A DNA stretch of 51,375 nt from NCBI RefSeq assembly GCF_003386205.1, contig NZ_QRDY01000027.1, positions 1 through 51,375 of the forward strand. The letters run 5' to 3'. Made by a program: the position numbers and the translations under genes. Position 1 is the first letter of the stretch; every line of letters begins with the position of its first letter. Of the stretch, positions 23,552 to 30,967 are shown piece after piece. The stretch comes from Cohnella lupini (GTDB lineage Bacteria; Bacillota; Bacilli; Paenibacillales; Paenibacillaceae). The notes below the pieces were generated by a model. The model did no database searches, was not told where the DNA came from, and saw only the letters and a list, made by a program, of their open reading frames with translations.

Positions 23552-24144
23552 GCGCGGCGGCACAGGGATTAACGATAACCTCCATGATGCTGTGCGGCAT
23601 TGCCATGGGGCTTGTCTTTGACGTCTATCGTGTCGCTTCGCACCGGTTTCATGTTGCTCGCTGGCTGCTTCCCGCGCTGGATGTGGTTTATTGGGCGGCA
23701 GCCACGCTGGGCATATTCAGCATTCTGCTCGGCAGCAACGAGGGCGAAGTGAGATTGTATGTCTTTCTAGGACTTGGAATCGGGGTAACCGGTTATTTTG
23801 GACTATTCAGTAACTGGATAGTGAAATTGTCGGGGAAATCGATCGATATTATGCAATCGCTGTTTCGCTTTCTATGGAAGTTGGTTAATACCTTAGTATG
23901 GGTCCCGATTGTGTGGATCGTGCGCTTGCTGGCGAAGCTTCTGGATATCGTATTCATCGTTACGGCGGCGTTGCTGCTATGGACGGGAAAGCTTGTGCTT
24001 AAACCGTTCTTCGCTTTGGCGAGATGGCTGTGGCCGAAGCTCCTTCCCGTGAGGAAGAAATTCGAACCGGTAACGAAGGGGTATGCGCGCGTACGCGAAC
24101 GTGCAAAGCAAATTCGGGATTTGTTCAAAAAGAAAGATTCTTAA
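23548..24144 (+). CDS. yabQ: Spore cortex biosynthesis protein YabQ
   Basis: A 198-residue membrane protein with about four helices in the first 135 residues and a basic cytoplasmic tail ending KKKDS. YabQ is needed in B. subtilis for cortex formation around the forespore. The GTG start at 23548 overlaps the yabP stop (GTGA). Near the N-terminus, GIAMGLVFDVYRV is typical of the family. Confidence 0.92.
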   Translation: MSAAAQGLTITSMMLCGIAMGLVFDVYRVASHRFHVARWLLPALDVVYWAAATLGIFSILLGSNEGEVRLYVFLGLGIGVTGYFGLFSNWIVKLSGKSIDIMQSLFRFLWKLVNTLVWVPIVWIVRLLAKLLDIVFIVTAALLLWTGKLVLKPFFALARWLWPKLLPVRKKFEPVTKGYARVRERAKQIRDLFKKKDS

Positions 24145-24209
24145 CGGGCTTCGACAAGGTTCGTCGTCGGAATGCATCGGAAGAAGGATATTTATAATTA
24201 TCCGAATTA

Positions 24210-24218
24210 TGCTATAAT
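24210..24218 (+). promoter_or_regulatory. Extended -10 promoter of divIC
   Basis: TGCTATAAT is a full extended -10 (TGN-TATAAT). The -35 region is AT-rich and weak, which extended promoters tolerate. Confidence 0.6.
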
Positions 24219-24275
24219 AATCGCGTCACGCCGTTAAGTCGGGGTGATGAACGGCTTGGGAAAGGAGAAATCGGA

Positions 24276-24581
24276 TTGTCTTCAGGCACATTAACCACGA
24301 CGTCAGTTACCGGCGCGCGCAGAAGAATGAAATTATTGCTGTTTATCATGGTTCTATTCATGAGTTGGGCATTATACGTCCTCATCGCTCAATACGGGCA
24401 GATTAGCGATCGTACGGGTCAATTGCAGGAAGCGGACAAGAAGTTATCCGATACCCAAGCGACGAACGATGAGCTTAAGTTGCAGATCGCGCGTTTGAAC
24501 GACCCCGAATATATTAATCAGATCGCTCGCAAGGAGCACGGGCTCGGGCTTCCGGGAGAAGTACCAATCGAGAAAGAATAG
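24276..24581 (+). CDS. divIC: Cell-division protein DivIC (FtsB-like septum initiator)
   Basis: A 101-residue bitopic protein: short cytoplasmic N-terminus, one helix (about residues 17-37) and an external coiled coil (QLQEADKKLSDTQATNDELK). It ends in the FtsB/DivIC-like YINQIARKEHGLGLPGE segment. It partners FtsL and DivIB in the divisome. The start is TTG at 24276, eight bases after AAAGGAG; no ATG fits. Its place between yabQ and the S1 gene is as in B. subtilis. Confidence 0.92.
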   Translation: MSSGTLTTTSVTGARRRMKLLLFIMVLFMSWALYVLIAQYGQISDRTGQLQEADKKLSDTQATNDELKLQIARLNDPEYINQIARKEHGLGLPGEVPIEKE

Positions 24582-24614
24582 CCGTACATACGCTTGGCAG
24601 TAGTCTAACGTCTG

Positions 24615-24644
24615 TTGACCTTGCTTTCTATTGTCGGTTATAAT
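24615..24644 (+). promoter_or_regulatory. Sigma-A promoter of the S1-domain gene
   Basis: TTGACC (24615-24620), an 18-bp spacer and TATAAT (24639-24644). Confidence 0.7.
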
Positions 24645-24705
24645 TAGCATAGCCGGACTTATGCAATCCGGGCACATTTAGGTTCAGGGAGGAACATCGG
24701 TTTTT

Positions 24706-25149
24706 ATGGCCATCGAAGTGGGTACCAAATTGGAGGGCAAAGTTACCGGCATCACGCATTTCGGAGCTTTCGTTGATTTGACGGGTGGAGTAACTGGACT
24801 CGTTCATATTTCCGAGATTGCGGACAGCTATGTGAAGGACGTTCATGAGCATTTGAAGATTAATGACATGGTTACGGTCAAAGTCATTAACGTGGACAAA
24901 GACGGCAAGATCGGTCTGTCCATTCGTCAAGCCGTGGATAAACCGCCGGAACAGCAACAACAGCAACAACCGCAACAACGTGGACCACGAGATCGCGGTG
25001 GTCGTCCCTCCAAACCGGGTGGTTTCGGAAGATCCCCCTCTTTTGATGACAAATTGTCACGCTTCCTTAAAGACAGCGAAGAGCGCATTTCTAATCTTAA
25101 GAAAAGTACCGAATCCAAACGAGGCGGACGTGGTGGACGTCGTTCGTAA
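24706..25149 (+). CDS. yabR: S1-domain RNA-binding protein (YabR-like)
   Basis: A 147-residue protein. Residues 1-73 form one S1/OB-fold RNA-binding domain (GKVTGITHFGAFVDL, GLVHISEIAD, GKIGLSIRQA). Next come a glutamine run at about residues 84-94, an Arg/Gly-rich linker and a basic C-terminus ending RGGRGGRRS. Only the S1 domain is conserved in general; the tail is RGG-like and probably disordered. It matches the position of B. subtilis yabR before spoIIE. Confidence 0.9.
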   Translation: MAIEVGTKLEGKVTGITHFGAFVDLTGGVTGLVHISEIADSYVKDVHEHLKINDMVTVKVINVDKDGKIGLSIRQAVDKPPEQQQQQQPQQRGPRDRGGRPSKPGGFGRSPSFDDKLSRFLKDSEERISNLKKSTESKRGGRGGRRS

Positions 25150-25175
25150 GATATAAGATGATAACGTATTTTCGG

Positions 25176-25204
25176 AGCCGGGCCCTTGGGTCCGGCTTTG
25201 TTAT
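25176..25204 (+). terminator. Terminator after yabR
   Basis: AGCCGGGCCC pairs with GGGTCCGGCT (one G-U) around TT. The T tract is interrupted (TTGTTATG), so efficiency may be moderate. Confidence 0.65.
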
Positions 25205-25290
25205 GTTTCCGGCGTTATTTACTAGCTGCGTAACCAGATAGGCTTAGAGAGAAGGCCAAGAGTTTACTGAGAAAATTTTAACCCGCCGCA

Positions 25291-25381
25291 TCCTTCGCGC
25301 CTATCCGGCACACGAGCGCGGTTCGCGTCTGAATAAGAGCGGCAATGTGCGCCATCGCCCGTCGGATGAGCGCGTTTTTTT
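25291..25381 (+). ncRNA. Putative structured RNA ending in a terminator, upstream of spoIIE
   Basis: CGCGC-N2-ATCCG-GCACAC on the left pairs imperfectly with GTGCGCC and CGGAT-N2-GCGCG on the right, followed by seven T residues. The roughly 45-base interior can fold further. No promoter, tRNA signature or T-box motif was found. It could be a long terminator, a leader remnant or a small RNA. Confidence 0.35.
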
Positions 25382-25390
25382 GCTGTCGTA

Positions 25391-25432
25391 AATGATGAAT
25401 CGGCTTGTCGCGTAGCTATATAATTCATCATT
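25391..25432. repeat. Inverted repeat upstream of spoIIE
   Basis: AATGATGAAT and ATTCATCATT are perfect ten-base inverted arms separated by 22 bp. No T tract follows. It may be a protein-binding site or part of an RNA fold. Confidence 0.5.
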
Positions 25433-25526
25433 GTAACGCGGGGCGCCGCGGTTTCGCTGCTTCGCGAATAGAGTCGTCGCGCCGCGCGCGAACCTGTCGG
25501 AAAAAACTTTTTTCCCACCAACCGTT

Positions 25527-25560
25527 TATGACAAACTTCATGAAAAGCCCCCCCTATAAT
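25527..25560 (+). promoter_or_regulatory. spoIIE promoter with 21-bp spacer and Spo0A-like box
   Basis: ATGACA (25528-25533) and TATAAT (25555-25560) are 21 bp apart, far longer than the usual 17. B. subtilis spoIIE is known for the same unusual spacing, overcome by phosphorylated Spo0A. On the reverse strand TTTGTCATA (25527-25535) matches the 0A box TTTGTCRAA at eight of nine positions and overlaps the -35. Another near match, TGTCGGA, is at 25495-25501. Confidence 0.7.
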
Positions 25561-25598
25561 AAAGAACACAATTCAATCTGGTAAATGGGGTGTGCATC

Positions 25599-28142
25599 AT
25601 GGACAAGCCGTCCGTAATTCCTTTCGTGCCGCGTACGGGAACGGGCCCGTCCCTTGTTCCCGAGTCGGGGCGCAAGCGTTGGTTTCAGAAACGGAAGAAA
25701 ACAAAGCAATTGCAAGGAGAATCCAATCCGCCTACGTTGTTGGCGAGATGGGGGGAAGCTCTAAAAGCGCAGCAATGGCTCGCGCTGGTCATCGGAATCG
25801 GATTTTTGCTCGGAAGAGCAACCATGCTGGAGGGAATCGCGCCTTTCGCGGCAGCCTTCTTCGGAGTCGTGCTCTATCTGCGCAGGGATTTGGCATTCTG
25901 GGCTATGCTCTCCCTTGTAGCGGGAAGCTTCTGGGCTCTGGATCCGATGCCTGCGGTCATATGCGGGGAAATCGCCATCATCTACTTGTTATATCGAGGA
26001 TTAGTGCTGTACGAAAGGGCGGACCTATCCCATGCCCCCGTCGTAGTATTCGCGGCCACTTTAATCGTCCGGTTATTCGATACGCTACTCTCCGAAACAA
26101 CCGCGTGGTTACCCTACGCGTTAACCTTGGTCGAAGCGGGACTGGCTTTCGTGCTTACGTTACTCTTCGTGCACGCGCTTCCCGTTCTCACGCGAACGAG
26201 GAAATCCACGGCGCTCCGTCATGAGGAATGGGTCGGAATCGCGATATTGCTCGCTTGTCTGCTAACGGGGATGACCGGCTGGACCGTCTATGGGATCGCG
26301 GTGGCAAGCGTTCTGTCCCGTTATTTCGTGGTGATGACGGCTTATGTGGGCGGACCCGCCATGGGAACCTCCGCCGGCGTCGTTGCCGGCATGATTCTCA
26401 GCTTGTCCGATCTTGGCGCGGCATCGGAAATTGGACTCCTTGCTTTCGGCGGTTTAATGGCCGGTCTTGTGAGAGAGGGCGGTAAGGCCGCATCCATTTT
26501 CGGATTATTGCTCGGAACCTCGGTGTTGGCTTTGTATGGGGGAAGCGCGGTGGATACGATGGCGTCTACGTGGGCGACCGTAGCGGCTTCCGTACTCTTC
26601 CTGTTCACCCCGCGTTCGTTCTCGGAGCTGTTATCCAAGTATATTCCGGGTACTACAAGCTATGCTCAGAACCAGCATGATTATGCCCAGAAAGTCAGAG
26701 ATTTGACGGCGGCAAGGGTGGAGAAATTTTCGGAGGTATTCAGACAGCTGTCCGGAAGCTTTCGGCAAATGACCCAAGCGGGGGAAACCGTTAGGCAAGG
26801 CCGGGATTTCGATCATTTCGTAAACGAGGTGCATGAAAGGGCATGCTCGAACTGCCATCGTCGCGGTTTGTGTTGGGATGGGCAATTCATCCAAACGTAT
26901 AAGTTAATGACGGACATGATGACGGCGGTCGAGGAGGAGCCGGATTTGATGCCCGCGCAAATCCCGAAATCTTGGAGCCGAATCTGCGTGAAGACGCCTC
27001 TCGTGCTCGATGTACTCAAACGCCAGTACGAGATCTATCGTCATGATCTGCATTGGCGGCAGCAACTGCAGGATAGCCGGTTCCTCGTTGCGGATCAGTT
27101 ATCCGGCGTTTCGCAGGTCATGGATGATTTGGTGAAGGAAATTCGTCGCGAAGCCGTACAGATGGATGTTCAGGAGAGGCAGATCCGCGAAGCCCTCGAC
27201 CATCTGGGGCTGGCGATTCAGAACATAGATATTATTAGTTTAGAGGAGGGACACATCGACATCGAGATGGTTCACGCATTCCGTACCGGGTATGACGAGT
27301 GCCGGAAGATGATTGCTCCGATCTTGTCGGAGATTCTAGGGGAAACGGTCTCGGTTAGCCATGAGCGAAGCGGAGTGCCGGCGACTCATCTCAGCACGGT
27401 GACGTTCGCGTCGGCCAAAATTTACGAGGTGGAGACGGGGGTGGCTGGAGCTGCCAAGGATGGCGATATGCTGTCGGGAGACAGCTTCAGCATGGTGGAG
27501 CTGGGAAATGGAAAATTCGCGGTAGCTTTAAGCGACGGAATGGGCAACGGAGTGAGGGCTCGCATGGAAAGCAGCGCCGCGTTATCGATGCTGGAGCAAT
27601 TGCTACAGTCGGGAATCGACGAGCGGCTGGCGGTGAAATCCGTTAATTCCGTATTGCTGCTGCGCTCTCCCGAGGAGATGTTCGCGACGGTCGATCTCGC
27701 GCTGATCGATCTGTATACCGCCCATGCCACCATGCTTAAGATCGGATCGACGCCAAGCTTCATTAAGAGGGGGAGGGAGATCATTCCGATTGCGGCGAAT
27801 AACTTGCCCATTGGCATCCTGCATGACATCGAGATCGATCTGCTTCGGGTGCAGCTTCAGCCGGGAGACACCTTGATCATGATGACGGACGGAATTCTCG
27901 ATTCCCCCGGACATGCCATCAATAAGGAGCTATGGATGAAAAGGGTGCTCCAGGAAATGGACGACGGGGATCCGCAGGAGATCGCCGACGCGTTGCTGGA
28001 CACGGCATTGCGTCAATATCCGGGAGGAGTGAAGGATGATATGACCGTCATCGTAACCCGGCTTACGCGCCATCAGCCGGAATGGGCCGCATTCCGATGG
28101 CCGGGCCTGAATCGGCTGGAGCGCCCAAGGACGGTGAGCTGA
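25599..28142 (+). CDS. spoIIE: Stage II sporulation protein E, membrane phosphatase
   Basis: An 847-residue protein that dephosphorylates SpoIIAA to release sigma-F and takes part in polar division. The N-terminal third (to about residue 340) has some ten membrane helices, followed by a central FtsZ-interacting region and a C-terminal PP2C-type phosphatase. Catalytic motifs include GDSFSMVELGNGKFAVALSD and GMGNG near residues 630-655 and MMTDGILDSPG near 770. ATG 25599 lies eight bases after GGGG; a GTG nine bases upstream is an alternative without a better ribosome site. Confidence 0.96.
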   Translation: MDKPSVIPFVPRTGTGPSLVPESGRKRWFQKRKKTKQLQGESNPPTLLARWGEALKAQQWLALVIGIGFLLGRATMLEGIAPFAAAFFGVVLYLRRDLAFWAMLSLVAGSFWALDPMPAVICGEIAIIYLLYRGLVLYERADLSHAPVVVFAATLIVRLFDTLLSETTAWLPYALTLVEAGLAFVLTLLFVHALPVLTRTRKSTALRHEEWVGIAILLACLLTGMTGWTVYGIAVASVLSRYFVVMTAYVGGPAMGTSAGVVAGMILSLSDLGAASEIGLLAFGGLMAGLVREGGKAASIFGLLLGTSVLALYGGSAVDTMASTWATVAASVLFLFTPRSFSELLSKYIPGTTSYAQNQHDYAQKVRDLTAARVEKFSEVFRQLSGSFRQMTQAGETVRQGRDFDHFVNEVHERACSNCHRRGLCWDGQFIQTYKLMTDMMTAVEEEPDLMPAQIPKSWSRICVKTPLVLDVLKRQYEIYRHDLHWRQQLQDSRFLVADQLSGVSQVMDDLVKEIRREAVQMDVQERQIREALDHLGLAIQNIDIISLEEGHIDIEMVHAFRTGYDECRKMIAPILSEILGETVSVSHERSGVPATHLSTVTFASAKIYEVETGVAGAAKDGDMLSGDSFSMVELGNGKFAVALSDGMGNGVRARMESSAALSMLEQLLQSGIDERLAVKSVNSVLLLRSPEEMFATVDLALIDLYTAHATMLKIGSTPSFIKRGREIIPIAANNLPIGILHDIEIDLLRVQLQPGDTLIMMTDGILDSPGHAINKELWMKRVLQEMDDGDPQEIADALLDTALRQYPGGVKDDMTVIVTRLTRHQPEWAAFRWPGLNRLERPRTVS

Positions 28143-28232
28143 CCGTTAATAGAAGAGGTAGTTTATTCAGACTAAGTGAGTTTATAGATGGAAGTGTCAG
28201 CACTAACTCCGGGCTAACTCTGGGAAAAGGAA

Positions 28233-28352
28233 AGGAGCGGAATGTTTGAGCGGTTAGCAGAGGAACAGGAACGGAGGGGAATGGAGAGGGCGGTTAGGAG
28301 AGGAACAGAAGGAGCGGAATGTATGAGCGGTTAGAAGAGGAACAGGAACGGA
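28233..28352. repeat. Short degenerate tandem repeat after spoIIE
   Basis: GCGGTTAG-N-AGAGGAACAG occurs at 28250, 28290 and 28327, spaced 40 and 37 bp. Outer copies share a longer block of about 44 bp beginning AGGAGCGGAATGT (28233 and 28310). The region is very purine-rich on this strand. No gene is visible. Confidence 0.7.
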
Positions 28353-28388
28353 TGGAGCAAAAGGGAGAGTAATGGAGCAGAGGATTAA

Positions 28389-28434
28389 GGAGTCGTCTCA
28401 AAGGGAAATCCTTTTGAGGCGGCTCCTTTTTATC
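28389..28434 (+). terminator. Strong terminator distal to spoIIE
   Basis: A 17-pair stem with G-U pairs (GGAGTCGTCTCAAAGGG with CCTTTTGAGGCGGCTCC) and TTTTT. It lies about 250 bp after the spoIIE stop, inside a reading frame that therefore cannot be a normal gene. Confidence 0.85.
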
Positions 28435-28449
28435 GTATTAATGCTTCCA

Positions 28450-29117
28450 TCATCGGACCAATCAAACGAAGATAGTAACGATACCGGACTAACTCAGTCA
28501 ACCGAAGCCGAATCGAGCGGAGATAGTAACGAGATCGGACTATCTCAGCCCACCGAAGCCGAATCGAACCGAGATAGTAACGAGATCGGACTATCTCAGC
28601 CCACCGAAGCCGAATCAAACCGAAATAGTAACGAAACCGGACTAACTCCGCACACCAGAGCCGAATCAAACGAAGATAGTAACGATACCGGACTAACTCA
28701 GTCAACCGAAGCCGAATCGAGCGGAGATAGTAACGAAACCGGACTAACTCCGCACACCAGAGTCGAATCGAACGGAGATAGTAACGAGAGCGGACTACCC
28801 ACTCTTACCGATGGCGAATCGAGCTGAATTAACGAAGCAAGTTAGCTAACTCCCCCCCACCGAAGCCAATCTGAACCGAATTAACGAAGCAAGTTAGCTA
28901 ACTCCCCTCACCGATGGCGAATCGAACCGAATTAGCGAAGCAAGTTAGCTAACTCCCTCCACCCAAGCCAATCTGAACCGAATTAGCGAAGCAAGTTAGC
29001 TAACTCCCCCCACCGAAGCCAATCTGAACCGAATTAACGAAGCAAGTTAGCTAACTCCCCCTACCGATGCTAATCTGAGCTGAATTAGCGAAGCAAGTTA
29101 GCTAACTCCCCCCACCT
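28450..29117. repeat. Array of about 13 tandem 51-bp repeats between spoIIE and yabS
   Basis: In the first seven units the GATAG/AATAG motif starts at 28471, 28522, 28573, 28624, 28675, 28726 and 28777, exactly 51 bp apart. Six further units carry AAGCAAGTTAGCTAACTCC at 28835, 28887, 28938, 28989, 29040 and 29091. Both halves share ACCGAAGCC and GAACCGA and a central inverted repeat: AGATAGT/ACTATCT in the first, AGTTAGCTAACT in the second. Reading frames on both strands stay open only because 51 is a multiple of three. The rest of the gap, to 29260, holds the yabS promoter. Confidence 0.9.
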
Positions 29118-29194
29118 CGCACAAAACTCCCGCCCTCCCGGGCTCAAACACGCTCTCTTTGCCCCTCAACCAACCGCAAAACCCTCCCAACAAG

Positions 29195-29222
29195 GTTAAA
29201 TCTCCCATTCCTTGGCGACACT
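29195..29222 (+). promoter_or_regulatory. Candidate sigma-F promoter of yabS-yabT
   Basis: GGCGACACT at 29214-29222 fits the sigma-F -10 pattern GGNNANANT. GTTAA at 29195-29199 is one base from the -35 pattern GYWTA, with a 14-bp gap. B. subtilis yabT is expressed in the forespore under sigma-F. Confidence 0.45.
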
Positions 29223-29260
29223 CTTACTAGATGCTAGAAATGAAAAAGGAGTGAGGGAAA

Positions 29261-30019
29261 ATGAAGCAAATATTGCTCATTACCGACGGAGGCTCGAACG
29301 TGGGGGAAAGTCCGGTAATCGCTGCCGCCCAAGCGTATGCCGAAGGAATAACGGTTAACGTGGCGGGAGTTATCGACGAAGGAACCATCGGGGAATACGG
29401 CGCGACGGAGATCGCCGAGATCGCTCGCGCCGGCGGAGGCATCAGCCAGATCGTGACCAGTCGCCAGCTGTCGCGAACGGTACAGATGATGACGCGCCAA
29501 ACGGTAGCGGGAAGCATACGCCAAGCCGTCAGCCAAGAGCTGCGCCAACTTTTCGGCGTGGATAACGTAGGCGCGCTGCCCCCTCCCAAGAGAGCGGAAG
29601 TCGTAAAAGTCATGGAAGAGATGGAAGAAACGATGTCGCTATCCGTTGCGCTTCTTATCGACGCGAGCGCCAGCATGAAACCGAAGCTGCACGCCGTCGA
29701 GGAGGCCATTAGGGATCTCACGCTAAGTTTGCAAGCCCGAGTAGGCAAGAGTCAGGTTTCCGTGTTCCATTTTCCGGGCGATACCCAACATTCTTACTGC
29801 GTGATGGATGCAGGTTGGACGTCCGATGCTTCCAAAGTTAGCTCGCTGTTCGGCAGAATTCGCATGAGGGGAACGACGCCGACGGGGCCGGCGCTTTTGC
29901 AGATCGTTGATTTTATTCGGGATACTTGTGGTAAAATAAGCAAAACAGAGCTAATGGACACGCCGTTGCACGTTAAACGAGGCGAATCGAACGAGGTGCG
30001 GAGTGACTACGTCGTCTGA
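29261..30019 (+). CDS. yabS: von Willebrand factor A-domain protein (YabS-like)
   Basis: A 252-residue cytoplasmic protein. Residues from about 125 form a vWA domain with a metal-adhesion motif (DASASM, then TTPTGPAL). The N-terminal part also looks like the second half of a vWA fold (LLITDGGSNVGES, then GITVNVAGVIDEG), so the protein may hold a partial duplicate. AAAGGAGTGAGGG precedes the ATG. It overlaps the kinase gene by 17 bp. B. subtilis has the same pair, yabS-yabT, after spoIIE. Molecular role unknown. Confidence 0.85.
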   Translation: MKQILLITDGGSNVGESPVIAAAQAYAEGITVNVAGVIDEGTIGEYGATEIAEIARAGGGISQIVTSRQLSRTVQMMTRQTVAGSIRQAVSQELRQLFGVDNVGALPPPKRAEVVKVMEEMEETMSLSVALLIDASASMKPKLHAVEEAIRDLTLSLQARVGKSQVSVFHFPGDTQHSYCVMDAGWTSDASKVSSLFGRIRMRGTTPTGPALLQIVDFIRDTCGKISKTELMDTPLHVKRGESNEVRSDYVV

Positions 30020-30926
30020 TAGGCAGCCTCTTCCGAAGGGGACGGAAATCAGAGGTAAATGGAACGGAAAGCTCTATCGTCTTGACCGACTGCTTGGGAG
30101 GGGCTCGAATGGGCAAGTGTATCTGGCCTCCTCAAGCACGAAAGCGAAATTCGCGGTCAAATTAGGCATCGAAAGCGCCGAACTCCAAGGGGAAGCCAAT
30201 ATACTAGCTTCCTTGGATCATACGGAGAAAGGGCGATCCCCCTTTTTGCTGGATGTGGACGATACCGTCTTGGAAGGTAAGAACGTGCCTTTCTACGTTA
30301 TGAAGTATATTCCCGGCATACCGGTAAAAGCTTATTTACGCGAGAGGGGCTCCCATTGGATCGGAGTCATCGGCTATCGCTTGCTGGAACGATTGTCGCA
30401 ATTACATGAGGCCGGCTGGGTGTTCGGGGATATCAAGAGCGATAACGTGCTTGTCGGGGAATACGGTCGGGTAGAGTTGGTCGATTACGGCGGAGCGTCT
30501 TCTATCGGCCGCAGCGTCCGGCAATTTACCGAAATCTACGATAGAGGGTATTGGTCCGCGGGGAGTCGTATCGCCGATCCGGCCTACGACCACTTCGCCG
30601 TTGCTTTATTATGGCTGCACGCCCTTGAAGGTAAGCGCCTGATACAGCTGACCAAGACTTTGATTCCTCAGAATCGCCATCCGCGCGAGCTGATGAAAAT
30701 CGTAAGAAGCAATTCACGGCTGCTGCCGTTGGAAAATTGGATGGAGAAAGCGTTGACCGGAAGATTCGAGAATACCCAGGACGCTTCCAAGCAATGGCGG
30801 GAGGCTATCCGGGTATCGCAGAAACCGAAATCCCCGGACGATCGCGTTCCTGCTTGGATGGCCGGGCTGCTCGGCGCCGCGATCGTGATAAGCTTATCGA
30901 TCACGGCGATTTGGTTGCTTCAATAA
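30003..30926 (+). CDS. yabT: Hanks-type serine/threonine protein kinase with C-terminal membrane anchor (YabT-like)
   Basis: A 307-residue kinase starting at GTG 30003. The glycine loop is LLGRGSNGQVYLA (about residues 26-38), and AVKLG holds the ATP-binding lysine. The catalytic loop reads FGDIKSDN (141-148) in place of HRDxKxxN, and the DFG position reads DYG. One hydrophobic helix at about 284-306 anchors it in the membrane. B. subtilis YabT is a sporulation kinase linked to DNA maintenance. The altered HRD keeps the catalytic aspartate, so activity is plausible. Confidence 0.88.
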   Translation: MTTSSDRQPLPKGTEIRGKWNGKLYRLDRLLGRGSNGQVYLASSSTKAKFAVKLGIESAELQGEANILASLDHTEKGRSPFLLDVDDTVLEGKNVPFYVMKYIPGIPVKAYLRERGSHWIGVIGYRLLERLSQLHEAGWVFGDIKSDNVLVGEYGRVELVDYGGASSIGRSVRQFTEIYDRGYWSAGSRIADPAYDHFAVALLWLHALEGKRLIQLTKTLIPQNRHPRELMKIVRSNSRLLPLENWMEKALTGRFENTQDASKQWREAIRVSQKPKSPDDRVPAWMAGLLGAAIVISLSITAIWLLQ

Positions 30927-30967
30927 AGGGTATTAAGATCAGAATAACTCCATAAGGAGAAATGACG

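Noticed and set aside
25150..25590. tRNA genes between yabR and spoIIE, which some Bacillota carry
   Set aside because: No T-arm GGTTCRANTCC, acceptor pairing or CCA end could be found in this gap on either strand.
28372..28827. A 151-residue open frame with 17-residue repeats, and an open frame on the opposite strand (28430-28705)
   Set aside because: Both are translations of the 51-bp repeat array; a strong intrinsic terminator lies just inside the forward frame, and neither has a good ribosome site.
13810..29117. CRISPR arrays at the two repeat regions
   Set aside because: Units are tandem and contiguous with no unique spacers between them, and no cas genes are present.
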